From contig NZ_SDIF01000016.1 in assembly GCF_004122735.1 (NCBI RefSeq), positions 1 through 64,000 of the forward strand: DNA of 64,000 nucleotides, given 5' to 3'. The position numbers and the translations under genes are program-made. This document shows positions 1 through 9,914 of this stretch, in pieces (position 1 is the stretch's first letter; the number at the start of each line of letters is the position of its first letter). The stretch is from Streptomyces sioyaensis (lineage in GTDB: Bacteria > Actinomycetota > Actinomycetes > Streptomycetales > Streptomycetaceae). The notes below the pieces were generated by a model. It ran no database searches. It saw only the letters and a list, made by a program, of their open reading frames with translations, and was not told where the DNA came from.

Positions 1-231
1 CGCCCGAGCCGCCAAGCCCCCTACCGGACGTCCCCCACGCCCCGGCGGCTACACGTGACGTGCTCCCGACCTGCCCCTGCCACCTGCCCTCCTGCCCGCC
101 TTCGCCGGCTGGCGAGCCCAGCAAGCCCTGAACATGAACCGCAGAGAAGGCTCCCCCTCACAACACCACCTTGCTGGTCGCAACCAACTGTGCTCCCCTG
201 AAGGTGAGTTGAACCATCAGTTGGGGGCCGT

Positions 232-1113
232 ATGGGGGACTTACGCACGGAACGGTGGCGCCGCTACGGACACGATCGCGTGTACGTGAACCGCGTAGCG
301 GATTCGGCTGCAGTGGCCTGGTACGACTGCAGAACAGGGAAGATCAACATCCTGGACGAGAGCTATCGCGACGAAGCCTTGTCAGCCCTGGCACCGTTCC
401 TGACATCCGAGCCGGAAGCCACACCCGTGGCGGACCCGCAAAGCCTCCCCGCTCCGCCCGCGGCCGCCCCTCCGTCATCGAGCCAAGACCTGGCCACGAA
501 CGAGCCGGGAGCCTCGCTACGGCGCCGGATCGAAGAGGTCGAACCGAGCCCTCTCCTGCGCACGCTCAGGCGGTGGTTCAGGCTGGACGCCGAATTACGC
601 CCGTGGCAGACCGGTCTCCAGGGCGAGCGCATCGCGGGCAAGAGTCTGAACCGACTACGGCGGGACGGCTGGTACATCCTGCACTCGGTGGAGCTACCAA
701 GCGGCGCCGACATCGACCACGTGGCCATCGGCCCACCCGGTGTCTTCACCATCAACACCAAGCACCACAGAGGCAGCAGGATCTGGCTCGGCGATCACGC
801 CGCCATGGTCAACGGCCAGTCGACCCCATACGTCCGGAACAGCCTCTTCGAGGCGCGGAGAGCAGCACGGCTACTGACCCACACCTGCGGCTTCCCGGTG
901 GCAGTCCACCCCGTACTGGCCGTGGTCGGCGCCGCTACGGTGACCGTCCGGGCCGCGGCGCCCTCGGTACGCCTGATCGACGGCACCCACGCGGCCCGCG
1001 AACTGTCCGGGCTCTCCCCCGTCCTCACCCCGCCCGACATCGAGTGCATCTATGCCGCCGCGCGCGAGGGAGACACATGGCTGGCCGCATCGAAAAGACC
1101 CGACCACACGTAA
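232..1113 (+). CDS. NERD (nuclease-related) domain protein
   Basis: A 293-aa protein. The C-terminal half (about residues 125-250) reads as a nuclease-related domain: GER at 131-133, an acidic IDH at 161-163 in the strand just before a glycine turn, and NTKHH at 175-179, matching the E...D...xxK layout of restriction-like nuclease folds. Residues 60-95 are a Pro/Ala/Ser-rich linker. The first 55 residues are a small unrecognised domain rich in aromatic and charged residues. There is no signal peptide. NERD proteins are usually assigned to DNA processing, but few are characterised, so the activity is inferred from the fold. The ATG at 232 follows a G-rich stretch rather than a clear ribosome site. 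It stands alone, convergent with the tRNA gene downstream. Confidence 0.75.
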   Translation: MGDLRTERWRRYGHDRVYVNRVADSAAVAWYDCRTGKINILDESYRDEALSALAPFLTSEPEATPVADPQSLPAPPAAAPPSSSQDLATNEPGASLRRRIEEVEPSPLLRTLRRWFRLDAELRPWQTGLQGERIAGKSLNRLRRDGWYILHSVELPSGADIDHVAIGPPGVFTINTKHHRGSRIWLGDHAAMVNGQSTPYVRNSLFEARRAARLLTHTCGFPVAVHPVLAVVGAATVTVRAAAPSVRLIDGTHAARELSGLSPVLTPPDIECIYAAAREGDTWLAASKRPDHT

Positions 1114-1258
1114 GGGCCCGGCGAAGCCCGGCCACGGACACCCACCGCAAAGCACCCAACCACCTGGACCGGACGCGATACCGCCAGCTCGACCGCGACT
1201 GATCCCAGCTGACCGGGACAGGCACGGGCCGCGAGTGACCACTCCCCCATGAACGCCA

Positions 1259-1290
1259 GAAGCCCCAGGCCACCACCGGCCCGGGGCTTC
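1259..1290 (-). terminator. Hairpin downstream of tRNA-Thr
   Basis: An inverted repeat with arms 1259-1271 and 1278-1290 (one mismatch, 6-nt loop) lies just 3' of the minus-strand tRNA. It can serve as a terminator for the tRNA and for the convergent NERD gene. It has no clear U-tract, which is normal for Streptomyces. Confidence 0.55.
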
Positions 1291-1308
1291 CTCCCTGTTC
1301 GCGCTCAG

Positions 1309-1382
1309 AGCCCCCTGTCGGATTCGAACCGACGACCTTCGCTTTACAAGAGCGGTGCTCTGGCCAGCTGAGCTAAGGAGGC
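1309..1382 (-). tRNA. tRNA-Thr (anticodon TGT)
   Basis: Read on the minus strand, the gene begins GCCTCCT and ends AGGGGGC plus a discriminator T, giving a seven-pair acceptor stem with a T-G wobble at 4-69. The D-arm (GCTCAGCTGGCCAGAGC) and the T-arm (TCGG TTCGAATC CGA) are canonical. The seven-base anticodon loop is CTTGTAA, so the anticodon is TGT (reads ACA; Thr). CCA is not encoded. The first anticodon-stem pair appears to be a C-A mismatch (position 27-43), which is slightly unusual. Confidence 0.95.
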
Positions 1383-1491
1383 GTGCGTGAAGCAGTGTAC
1401 CCAGGCTCGCCGGATGCCCGTCCCCAATTCGTGACTGCCGGGCTACTGACACCGGGGCCGGGCCCGGGTAACGTCACGGAGAGTCCATATA

Positions 1492-1507
1492 AGTGGACTA
1501 CACCACT
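1492..1507. promoter_or_regulatory. DasR-responsive element (dre)-like site upstream of msiK
   Basis: The 16-bp sequence AGTGGACTACACCACT is an imperfect palindrome with arms AGTGG and CCACT. It agrees at 14 of 16 positions with the AGTGGTCTAGACCACT form of the DasR operator as I remember it. It lies 53 bp upstream of the msiK start, where a repressor could block the promoter. An overlapping second palindrome, GTCCA-N6-TGGAC, occupies 1483-1498. DasR control of chitin and N-acetylglucosamine import genes, including the shared ATPase MsiK, is known in S. coelicolor, so the placement fits. Binding here is inferred. Confidence 0.65.
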
Positions 1508-1559
1508 CCTTTTACTCGGATCGTCCGGCACGTTCCTGCCGGTGAAGGGACTTTTCACC

Positions 1560-2696
1560 ATGGCTACGGTCACGTATGACCAGGCAACCCGCATCTACCC
1601 GGGTTCCGACAAGCCCGCCGTCGACAAACTGGACATCGCCATCGAGGACGGCGAATTTCTGGTCCTGGTCGGCCCCTCCGGATGCGGCAAGTCCACCTCC
1701 CTGCGCATGCTCGCGGGGCTGGAGGACGTCGACGGAGGCGCCATCCGCATCGGGGACCGCGATGTCACCCACCTTCCGCCCAAGGACCGGGACATCGCCA
1801 TGGTGTTCCAGAACTATGCGCTCTACCCGCATATGACGGTCGCGGACAACATGGGCTTTGCGCTCAAGATCGCCGGTGTGCCGAAGGCCGAGATCCGGCA
1901 GAAGGTCGAGGACGCGGCCAAGATCCTGGACCTGACCGAGTACCTGGGGCGCAAGCCCAAGGCGCTGTCCGGCGGTCAGCGGCAGCGCGTCGCGATGGGC
2001 CGGGCGATCGTCCGTGAGCCGCAGGTCTTCCTGATGGACGAGCCGCTGTCCAACCTGGACGCCAAGCTGCGGGTGCAGACGCGTACGCAGATCGCGGGGC
2101 TCCAGCGCCGGCTCGGCATCACCACGGTGTACGTCACGCACGACCAGGTCGAGGCCATGACGATGGGCGACCGGGTCGCTGTGCTCAAGGACGGTCTGCT
2201 GCAGCAGATCGATTCGCCGCGGAACATGTACGACCGGCCGGCGAACCTGTTCGTGGCGGGGTTCATCGGGTCGCCCGCCATGAACCTGGTGGAGGTGCCG
2301 ATCACCGACGGCGGCGTGAAGTTCGGCAACAGCGTGGTGCCGGTCAACCGCGAGGCGCTGGCCGCGGCCGCCGACAAGGGTGACCGGACGGTGACGGTGG
2401 GCGTGCGCCCCGAGCACTTCGACATCGTCGAGCAGAACGGCGCCGCCGCGCAGTCGCTGTCCAAGGAGAGCGCGGACGCACCGGCCGGTCTGGCCATCAC
2501 CGTCAATGTCGTCGAGGAGCTCGGCGCCGACGGCTATGTGTACGGCACCGCGGAGGTCGGCGGCGAGGTCAAGGACCTGGTCGTACGGGTCCACGGCCGG
2601 CAGGTCCCGGACAAGGGCACCCGGCTGCACGTCGTGCCGCGGCCGGGCGAGACGCACGTCTTCTCGACGTCGTCCGGGGAGCGCCTCACCGACTGA
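1560..2696 (+). CDS. msiK: MsiK: shared ATPase of carbohydrate ABC importers
   Basis: A 378-aa ABC ATPase of the MalK/UgpC type. It energises several solute-binding/permease pairs for sugars such as cellobiose, maltose and chitobiose. Motifs are intact: Walker A GPSGCGKST (38-46), Q-loop Gln84, signature LSGGQ (136-140), Walker B with Asp160-Glu161, and switch His194. After residue 240 comes the OB-fold regulatory domain of the MalK class (FIGSPAMNL, VGVRPEH). The frame is open further upstream, but the ATG at 1560 is chosen because it begins at the family N-terminus and has AAGGGA about 10 bp before it. It is monocistronic and stands apart from permease genes, as expected for a multitask ATPase. 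A dre-like operator lies upstream. Confidence 0.96.
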   Translation: MATVTYDQATRIYPGSDKPAVDKLDIAIEDGEFLVLVGPSGCGKSTSLRMLAGLEDVDGGAIRIGDRDVTHLPPKDRDIAMVFQNYALYPHMTVADNMGFALKIAGVPKAEIRQKVEDAAKILDLTEYLGRKPKALSGGQRQRVAMGRAIVREPQVFLMDEPLSNLDAKLRVQTRTQIAGLQRRLGITTVYVTHDQVEAMTMGDRVAVLKDGLLQQIDSPRNMYDRPANLFVAGFIGSPAMNLVEVPITDGGVKFGNSVVPVNREALAAAADKGDRTVTVGVRPEHFDIVEQNGAAAQSLSKESADAPAGLAITVNVVEELGADGYVYGTAEVGGEVKDLVVRVHGRQVPDKGTRLHVVPRPGETHVFSTSSGERLTD

Positions 2697-2720
2697 CATC
2701 GGGACAGGCATGGAGTGAGA

Positions 2721-2759
2721 GCGGCGGCGGTCCGGGGTAGTACTCGGTACCGCCGCCGC
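2721..2759 (+). terminator. Terminator of msiK
   Basis: A perfect 11-bp inverted repeat (arms 2721-2731 and 2749-2759, GCGGCGGCGGT and its complement) with a 17-nt loop, 24 bp after the msiK stop codon. Confidence 0.75.
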
Positions 2760-2914
2760 TGTGCTGCCCGGCTGCGCGGCATTGCCACTACAGGGACATA
2801 ACCGGGCTTTTCCTACCAGCGCGTCAACATCAGTACTGCACCGACGGGCCATTGCATCCCTCGATACGGTGACCAAATGTCGCCAAATCATCACTCCTCG
2901 CTACCATCGCGACC

Positions 2915-3331
2915 GTGAACTCCGCAGCCCGCCGCATCGGCAGAACTCTCGCCCTGGTCCTTCCCGTCGTCCTCGTGCTGTCCGGGACCCTCGCGGTCAC
3001 CCGCGTCCCCTGGGCATCGACGGCCACCGACTCACAGGTGCTGACCGCCTCCACCGGAAGCGCCGCCACCAAGGCCGCGCACAGCACCCCCGAGGAGGCC
3101 CTGCGCAAGCGCCTCCTGGTCGAGCTCCAGGAGAAGGATCCGGGTACCGCCCTGACCCACCTCCAGGAGGCGACCACCAAGCGCCCCTCGCTGGCCAAGC
3201 ACTGCGCTTCGATCGCCCGTGACCTCGGCCGTGCCGCGGTCGCCAAGTACGGCGCCGCACACCGCGCCCAGGCCTTCTCCCGCCCGGTCTGCGACACCTC
3301 CTTCGCCACCGGCGTCGCCGCCGCCCAGTGA
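2915..3331 (+). CDS. Secreted or membrane-anchored hypothetical protein
   Basis: A 138-aa protein with a GTG start. The N-terminus has RR followed by a hydrophobic stretch (about residues 11-27, LALVLPVVLVLSGTLAV), so it is either exported by a signal peptide or held by one membrane helix. The rest is hydrophilic and mostly helical, with two cysteines (in KHCAS and PVCDTS) in the C-terminal third that could form a disulphide outside the cell. I do not recognise a family. It lies 219 bp after msiK and 30 bp before the nucleotidyltransferase, on the same strand, so it may share a transcript with the latter. Confidence 0.7.
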   Translation: MNSAARRIGRTLALVLPVVLVLSGTLAVTRVPWASTATDSQVLTASTGSAATKAAHSTPEEALRKRLLVELQEKDPGTALTHLQEATTKRPSLAKHCASIARDLGRAAVAKYGAAHRAQAFSRPVCDTSFATGVAAAQ

Positions 3332-3361
3332 CCCCCGCTCGCACCGCATAGGGTGCGCACC

Positions 3362-4090
3362 ATGACAGGTGCCCAGCATCCTCACCCCACGCAGGCCGTG
3401 GTCCTGGCCGGCGGCCAGGGCTCACGTCTCCGCCCGTACACCGACGACCGCCCCAAGCCGATGGTCGAGATTCCCGGTACCGGAACCCCGATCATCGGCC
3501 ATCAGCTGAACTGGCTGGCCGAGGAAGGCGTCACGGACGTGGTCGTCTCCTGCGGGCACCTCGCCGGCGTCCTCCAGGACTGGCTGGCCGACGCCCAACT
3601 CCCCCTGCGCGTCACGACCGTTGTCGAGACCGAGCCCCTGGGCCGCGGCGGCGGGCTCAAGTACGCGGCCGGCTCGCTGCCCCGCCCGGACGAGCCCTGG
3701 TACGCCACCAACGGCGACATCTGGACCCGCTTCCCGCTCCGTGAGATGGCCGCCTTCCACTACGAACGCGATGCCGAGGCCACCCTCGCGCTGGCGCGCC
3801 CGCACATCCCCTGGGGCGCCGTGGAGACCGACGCGTTCGGGCACATCCTGGACTTCATCGAGTCGCCGCCCTCGCCGTATCTGATCAACGCCGGCGTGTA
3901 CGTCTTCTCCGCCGCCTTCACGGACCTGCTCCCCACCCGCGGCGACCACGAGCGCACCACGTTCCCGCGCCTCGCCCGCGAACGCCGGCTGGCCGGCTTC
4001 CCGCTCCCCCAGGGGGCCTACTGGCGTGCCATCGACACCGCCAAGGACCTCATCGAGGCCGCCAAGGAGCTGAGCGCGCAGGGGCGTTGA
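3362..4090 (+). CDS. Sugar-nucleotide (NTP) transferase family protein
   Basis: A 242-aa Rossmann-like nucleotidyltransferase. The N-terminal signature LAGGQGSRLRPYTDDRPKPM binds the NTP and contains the catalytic Arg/Lys. TNGDIW supplies the metal-binding Asp. The protein has only the core domain, with no C-terminal left-handed beta-helix, like short mannose-1-phosphate guanylyltransferase or glucose-1-phosphate transferase homologues. The substrate cannot be fixed from sequence. The ATG at 3362 is preferred to a GTG nine bases earlier because it has the better-spaced AGGGTG. The stop codon lies within a 20-bp tandem duplication (4076-4115). Confidence 0.88.
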   Translation: MTGAQHPHPTQAVVLAGGQGSRLRPYTDDRPKPMVEIPGTGTPIIGHQLNWLAEEGVTDVVVSCGHLAGVLQDWLADAQLPLRVTTVVETEPLGRGGGLKYAAGSLPRPDEPWYATNGDIWTRFPLREMAAFHYERDAEATLALARPHIPWGAVETDAFGHILDFIESPPSPYLINAGVYVFSAAFTDLLPTRGDHERTTFPRLARERRLAGFPLPQGAYWRAIDTAKDLIEAAKELSAQGR

Positions 4091-4115
4091 GGGCGGCGCA
4101 GGGGCGTTGAGGGCG
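4076..4115. repeat. Perfect 20-bp tandem duplication over a stop codon
   Basis: The 20-mer GCGCAGGGGCGTTGAGGGCG occurs twice back to back (4076-4095 and 4096-4115). The first copy holds the stop codon of the nucleotidyltransferase, so the second copy is non-coding. It looks like replication slippage. Confidence 0.85.
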
Positions 4116-4255
4116 ACGTTCTCCCATGGGGCGTTCCTTGCGTCCCGTACCGGCATGGGCCCGTCCGTCGCCGCGCTCCCGTACTCCCCGTGCTCGCCAC
4201 GTTCTGCGTCGCTACGTTCTGACCGCCCCCCTCCTCAGCCGTCTTCCGGCGCCCC

Positions 4256-4320
4256 GTACATGCACGTGCCTCGTACGTGCCTTGTGCGTGCGCCTTGTAC
4301 GTGCCTTGGACATGCCTGTC
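4256..4320. repeat. Degenerate GTACGTGCCTT repeats
   Basis: Four to five imperfect copies of an 11-13 bp unit (consensus GTACGTGCCTT) fill part of the 321-bp gap between the nucleotidyltransferase and the DoxX-type gene, which are convergent. I see no gene in this gap. Confidence 0.6.
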
Positions 4321-4411
4321 CCCGACCGCTCCGCCCTCCCCCCGTAGTGGCCGATGGATACGGGCCGTACGGAGCGAGCGGGGCGATCGGGGACAGGGGC
4401 GGGGGAACCGG

Positions 4412-6055
4412 TCAGCCCAGGAGGCCGCCCAGGGCGTCGCGGCCGGAGTCGCCTCCGGAGCCGCCGTTTCCGGAGCTTCCGGTGCCGGTGGTGCCGCCGC
4501 CGGTGCCGCCCGCGCTGGTGGGCACCCGGCTCGGTACCGGGGCGTGGCGGGTCGGCGGGTTCTGCTGGGGTGCGCTGGTGGTCGCCCCGGGCTGCTGGGA
4601 GAGGCCGCTGGTGCTGCCGGAGGACCGGCCGGTGCCGGGTGCCGACGCCGACGGGGTGCCGGGCTTGTGGGCCTTGCGCGAGGCGTCCGCGGAGGGCGTG
4701 CCGGGGCGCGGCGCGGCGCTGCCGGGGTGCCGCTTGCCGGGCCGGGCGGTGTGCTTGTCGGGGCGGGGCAGCGGGGAGCCGGGCAGGTTGTTGATCGCGG
4801 GCTCTCCGGGCCGCGGGACGGTCGCCACCGTCGCGGACCGCACGGCCCCGCCGAGCAGCGAGCCGATGAGCAGGGTCAGTCCGGCCACCATCGCGGTCAT
4901 CATGGCGCCGCGGCGCAGCACCCGGCGCCGCAGGTCGGCGACCTCGACGCGGGGGCCGAGCCGCCGCCAGGCCTCGCCGGCCAGCCGGCTGTCCATGGAG
5001 TAGACCGGGGCGCCCGCGATGATCAGCGGGCTCCAGGCGGCGAGGTAGATGATGTCGGGGGCGTCGTAGGCGGGGACGGTCCGCCAGCTGACGGTCATCA
5101 GCAGCGCCGCGGACAGCAGGGTGCCGATCGATGCGGCGACACGCTGCCACAGCCCGCAGATGGTCAGGACGCCGACGACGACCTGGAGGAAGGCGACGGT
5201 CAGGCCGGCGCCGACCGGGTGCGAGACCGCGAAGTCCCGCAGCGGCACGGCCAGCGCCCAGGGGTCGAGCGACTGCAACCACTTGACCATCGAGCCCCGC
5301 TCGCCGCCGTCGAAGTAGACGGGGTCACAGAGCTTGCCCATGCCGGCGTAGACGGAGATCAGGCCGAGGAAGATCCGCAGCGGGAGGAGGACGACGCCGA
5401 GGTTCATCCGGCGGCCGGGGTAGTACGCATGCCGTACGGACTCGGCGCCGCGCCGCTTGGCGCCGGGGTCGTAGCCGTCCGGTGCCTCGAACCGGTCGTC
5501 GTCGTAGCCGTCGTCGTAGCCGTCGTCGAGCCGGCCGTGGTCGCGGTAGGGAGGGTTCCGGTAAGGGTGGTCGCTGTCGTATGCGCCGCCCACGGGGCGT
5601 ACGCCGCGCAGCAGGGAGTCGGGCTCGGCGGGGCCGCGCTGGCCGATCACGGTCTGGGCGGGGGCGCCGTCGCCGAGGCGGATCCGGGGCAGGACCTGGG
5701 TCGTGCCGATGTCCTCGCCCTGGCCGCCGTCCAGGCCGATGCCCGAGTCGCGCACCGCGTGCAGGAGTTGGGTGGTGGCGCCGGCCGTGCCGCCCGGTGC
5801 GGTCCGGCCGCTCCACACCACGGGTGCCCGGCGTCTGGCACCGGCGGCCGGGCTGCGGAGGGCGGGGATGTGCGCGGAGTCGGCCACGGCGTGGCGCGCC
5901 GCGGGCGCGGCGAGCTGTACGCGGAAGCTGGCGTGGTTGACGATGACCTGCGCGGGATCGCACGGCACCTTGACCGAGCTCAGGCCCGGCTCGTCATCGA
6001 AGCCCGGCGAGCGTCCCCCCGTAGGCGTGCGGGGTGTTCTGGTGTCCACGCTCAT
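4412..6055 (-). CDS. DoxX-family membrane protein with long disordered tails
   Basis: A 547-aa protein. Residues about 215-375 hold four predicted membrane helices of the DoxX type (GVVLLPLRIFLGLISVYAGM, VGAGLTVAFLQVVVGVLTI, IGTLLSAALLM, and a helix near DIIYLAAWSPLIIAG). The preceding 200 residues are hydrophilic and end in an Asp/Tyr-rich run (DDGYDDGYDDDR). After another membrane segment near residue 410, the C-terminal 120 residues are a Ser/Pro/Gly/Thr tail. DoxX proteins in actinobacteria are linked with redox or thiol homeostasis, but the role of this long form is not known. The ATG at 6055 is the first in frame. It forms its own unit, convergent with the left neighbour. Confidence 0.8.
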   Translation of the reverse strand: MSVDTRTPRTPTGGRSPGFDDEPGLSSVKVPCDPAQVIVNHASFRVQLAAPAARHAVADSAHIPALRSPAAGARRRAPVVWSGRTAPGGTAGATTQLLHAVRDSGIGLDGGQGEDIGTTQVLPRIRLGDGAPAQTVIGQRGPAEPDSLLRGVRPVGGAYDSDHPYRNPPYRDHGRLDDGYDDGYDDDRFEAPDGYDPGAKRRGAESVRHAYYPGRRMNLGVVLLPLRIFLGLISVYAGMGKLCDPVYFDGGERGSMVKWLQSLDPWALAVPLRDFAVSHPVGAGLTVAFLQVVVGVLTICGLWQRVAASIGTLLSAALLMTVSWRTVPAYDAPDIIYLAAWSPLIIAGAPVYSMDSRLAGEAWRRLGPRVEVADLRRRVLRRGAMMTAMVAGLTLLIGSLLGGAVRSATVATVPRPGEPAINNLPGSPLPRPDKHTARPGKRHPGSAAPRPGTPSADASRKAHKPGTPSASAPGTGRSSGSTSGLSQQPGATTSAPQQNPPTRHAPVPSRVPTSAGGTGGGTTGTGSSGNGGSGGDSGRDALGGLLG

Positions 6056-6212
6056 CTAACCGAGTGACCCGCGCTTAAGACACTGCCTTGACCGGGTCGA
6101 TCTGTCCGAGACCCGTCAAAAGATCACGGGATTCCGCAAAGACCTACGGTGGGTCAGGTCTTGCCCCAGGGTGTGGCGCGGGTCGGCACCGTCCACCCCG
6201 GGGCACCTGGAC

Positions 6213-7169
6213 TCAGCCGCGGCGGCGCGCCGCCTCCCACAGGACGACACCGGCCGCGACACCGGCGTTCAGCGACTCGGCGCCGCCCGGCATCGGGATC
6301 CGCACCCGTACGTCACACGTCTCGCCGACCAGCCGCGACAGGCCCTTGCCCTCGCTGCCGACCACGATGACGACCGGGCCGTCCAGCGCCTCGACGTCCT
6401 GGAGCTCCAGCTCGCCGTCGGCGGCCAGACCGACGACTGTCAGACCGGCCTTCTGGTACGACTCCAGGGTCCGGGTCAGGTTGGTGGCGCGGGCGACCGG
6501 CGTCCGGGCCGCGGTGCCGGCCGAGGTCTTCCACGCGCCGGCCGTCATGCCGGCCGCGCGGCGCTCCGGCACGACCACGCCGTGGCCGCCGAAGGCGCAC
6601 ACGGAGCGGACGACCGCACCGAGGTTGCGCGGGTCGGTGACGCCGTCGAGCGCGACGATCAGCGGGTCGTCGCCGTCGTCGAAGGCGGCCGCGGCCAGGT
6701 CCTCGGGGTGGGCGTAGTCGTACGGCGGGACCTGGAGGACCAGGCCCTGGTGGTTGAGACCGTTGGTCATCCGGTCCAGCTCGGGGCGCGGCGCCTCCAT
6801 GAGGTTGACGTCGCCGCGCTCCGAGGCGAGCTGGAGTGCGGCGCGCACCCGCTCGTCGGTGTCGATGAACTGCTGGACGTAGAGGTTGGTCGCGGGCACC
6901 CCGTCGCGCAGCGCCTCGAAGACCGGGTTACGGCCGACGACCAGCTCGGCGGTGCCCTTGGCACCACCGCGGCGCGGCGCCGGGCGGCGCGCCGCGGCCT
7001 GCTTCGCCTTGGCGTTGGCGACGCGGTTCTTGACGTGTCCCTTGCGAGCGGACGCGGGCGGGGTCGGGCCCTTGCCCTCCAGGCCCCGGCGCCGCTTGCC
7101 GCCGCTGCCGACCTGCGCGCCCTTCTTGTTGGACGTGCGGCGGTTCCTGCGCTGGCTGTTGCCGGCCAT
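6213..7169 (-). CDS. rlmB: 23S rRNA 2'-O-methyltransferase RlmB (SpoU/TrmH family)
   Basis: A 318-aa SPOUT methyltransferase. Motif 1 is [11 protein letters not shown], with the catalytic Asn and Arg. Motif 2 is [12 protein letters not shown] and motif 3 is [18 protein letters not shown], which together form the SAM-binding trefoil knot. A substrate-binding domain precedes it ([13 protein letters not shown]). The first 75 residues are a very basic, disordered extension typical of actinobacterial forms and likely to contact RNA. The family methylates G2251 of 23S rRNA in E. coli. It lies 128 bp downstream of cysS on the same strand, an arrangement common in Streptomyces. Confidence 0.93.
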   Translation of the reverse strand: MAGNSQRRNRRTSNKKGAQVGSGGKRRRGLEGKGPTPPASARKGHVKNRVANAKAKQAAARRPAPRRGGAKGTAELVVGRNPVFEALRDGVPATNLYVQQFIDTDERVRAALQLASERGDVNLMEAPRPELDRMTNGLNHQGLVLQVPPYDYAHPEDLAAAAFDDGDDPLIVALDGVTDPRNLGAVVRSVCAFGGHGVVVPERRAAGMTAGAWKTSAGTAARTPVARATNLTRTLESYQKAGLTVVGLAADGELELQDVEALDGPVVIVVGSEGKGLSRLVGETCDVRVRIPMPGGAESLNAGVAAGVVLWEAARRRG

Positions 7170-7297
7170 GGGTCACCTGTTTCTTCACTGCTCTCGACGT
7201 CTCGCGACGTGGAGTGGGTACGTACGTATGGATTGAGTGTCGCCCGCGGCCACCGGGGCGGTCGAATCCGGGTGGCCGGCAGCGGGCGGGACGGGGG

Positions 7298-8689
<1,392 letters not shown>

Positions 8690-8811
8690 GGAACCAGGGT
8701 AGTCGGAACGAGGCAGTGCCCCGCGACCCATTGGGCCACGGGGGAAGGGATCCGCGACAACCGTCCGATTCGCCGTAAATGACCGGCACCGATGGCGGGT
8801 CCGGCGCCCGG

Positions 8812-9216
8812 TCAGATGCTGCCGACCACCTTGCGCGGGGTGATCCGGACCACGACCCGCGGGTCGTCGTCGGCCGCGGCGGGATTGAAGTCGGCGTACG
8901 GCTTGCCCGTGTACTTCTGCGACAGCTCGTCGATCAGCTGCTGCCCGCCCTCGGTGGTGAGCGAGGCGGAGCCGCGCACCTCGGCGTAGGTGTACGGCGC
9001 GTCGAAGGGCTGGATGAGGACCGAGACGCGGGGGTCGCGCCGGATGTTGGCCTCCTTGCGGCGGCCGACGGTCGTCGAGAACAGCAGATCGTCGCCGTCC
9101 CGCTTCACCCAGACCGGGGAGAGCTGCGGGCTGCCGTCGGGCTGGATCGTGGCCACGGTCACGAAGACCGGGGAGTCCAGGAGCTTCTTGAGGTCGTCGG
9201 ACAGGGTGGCAGTCAC
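8812..9216 (-). CDS. PPOX-class split-barrel (F420/FMN) oxidoreductase
   Basis: A 134-aa protein with the split beta-barrel flavin/F420-binding fold: FVTVATIQPDGSPQLSPVWV, then DGDDLLFSTTVGRRKEANIRR, then PRVSVLI. Actinobacterial members commonly bind F420 and reduce small substrates or haem breakdown products; the substrate here is unknown. The GTG at 9216 follows an AAGGA ribosome site with normal spacing, which decides the start. It is upstream of cysS on the same strand with a 122-bp gap. Confidence 0.88.
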   Translation of the reverse strand: MTATLSDDLKKLLDSPVFVTVATIQPDGSPQLSPVWVKRDGDDLLFSTTVGRRKEANIRRDPRVSVLIQPFDAPYTYAEVRGSASLTTEGGQQLIDELSQKYTGKPYADFNPAAADDDPRVVVRITPRKVVGSI

Positions 9217-9380
9217 GAGGGGTCCTTCCTGCGGGCCGTTCCGGTGGACACGAACACTCCGATCCTCCCCCCAACACCCGTGCGGCGCCCGGAATTCCCG
9301 CGCCATACGGGGGAATGCCGGGCGCCGCGGCGCACCTCGTGCCGGAACGTGGCCTCAGGCCGTGGTGTCCGGCCCTGGTG

Positions 9381-9914
9381 TCAGGCCGTACGGAAGACGA
9401 TCGCCGTGGCGACCGCGGCCAGGCCCTCGGCGCGGCCGGTCAGCCCCAGTCCGTCCGAGGTCGTCCCGGAGACCGAGACCGGCGCGCCGACGGCCGCCGA
9501 CAGCGCCTTCTGCGCCTCGTCCCGCCGCTTGCCGACCTTGGGGCGTACGCCGATGACCTGCACCGCGACATTGCCGATGGTGAAGCCCTCGGACCGGACG
9601 ATCCGCGCGGCCTCGGCCAGCAGCGTCACACCGTAGGCGCCGGACCACTCGGGGCGGCCGGTGCCGAAGTGTGCGCCCAGGTCACCGACGCCGGCCGCCG
9701 AGAACAGCGCGTCACAGGCCGCGTGTGCGGCCACATCGCCGTCGCTGTGGCCGGCCAGGCCGTATCCGTCGCTCTCCGCGGCGTCCCAGAGCAGCCCGGC
9801 GCACCAGAGTTCCCGGCCCTGCTCGAAGGCGTGCACGTCCGTGCCGATGCCCACGAGCGGCAGCCCGGGAAGCCCGGCGGCGGGGCCGGTCGCACGCTGC
9901 TCAGACATAGCCAT
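9381..9914 (-). CDS. ispF: 2-C-methyl-D-erythritol 2,4-cyclodiphosphate synthase
   Basis: A 177-aa protein that forms MEcPP from CDP-ME 2-phosphate in the non-mevalonate isoprenoid pathway. Metal ligands are visible in GTDVHAF (Asp26, His28) and AGHSDGD (His56). The tail [19 protein letters not shown] is the family C-terminus. The ATG at 9914 has AGGAGGG well placed; a second ATG two codons later is possible. It overlaps the end of ispD by 14 bp, so the two are translationally coupled. Confidence 0.97.
   Translation of the reverse strand: MAMSEQRATGPAAGLPGLPLVGIGTDVHAFEQGRELWCAGLLWDAAESDGYGLAGHSDGDVAAHAACDALFSAAGVGDLGAHFGTGRPEWSGAYGVTLLAEAARIVRSEGFTIGNVAVQVIGVRPKVGKRRDEAQKALSAAVGAPVSVSGTTSDGLGLTGRAEGLAAVATAIVFRTA

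Noticed and set aside
255..1202. 315-aa plus-strand ORF overlapping the NERD gene
   Set aside because: Arg/Pro/His-rich translation in another frame of a real gene; typical high-GC shadow.
4277..6067. 596-aa plus-strand ORF antisense to the DoxX-type gene
   Set aside because: Composition is Gly/Ala/Val/Arg with no domain; the minus strand has clear membrane helices.
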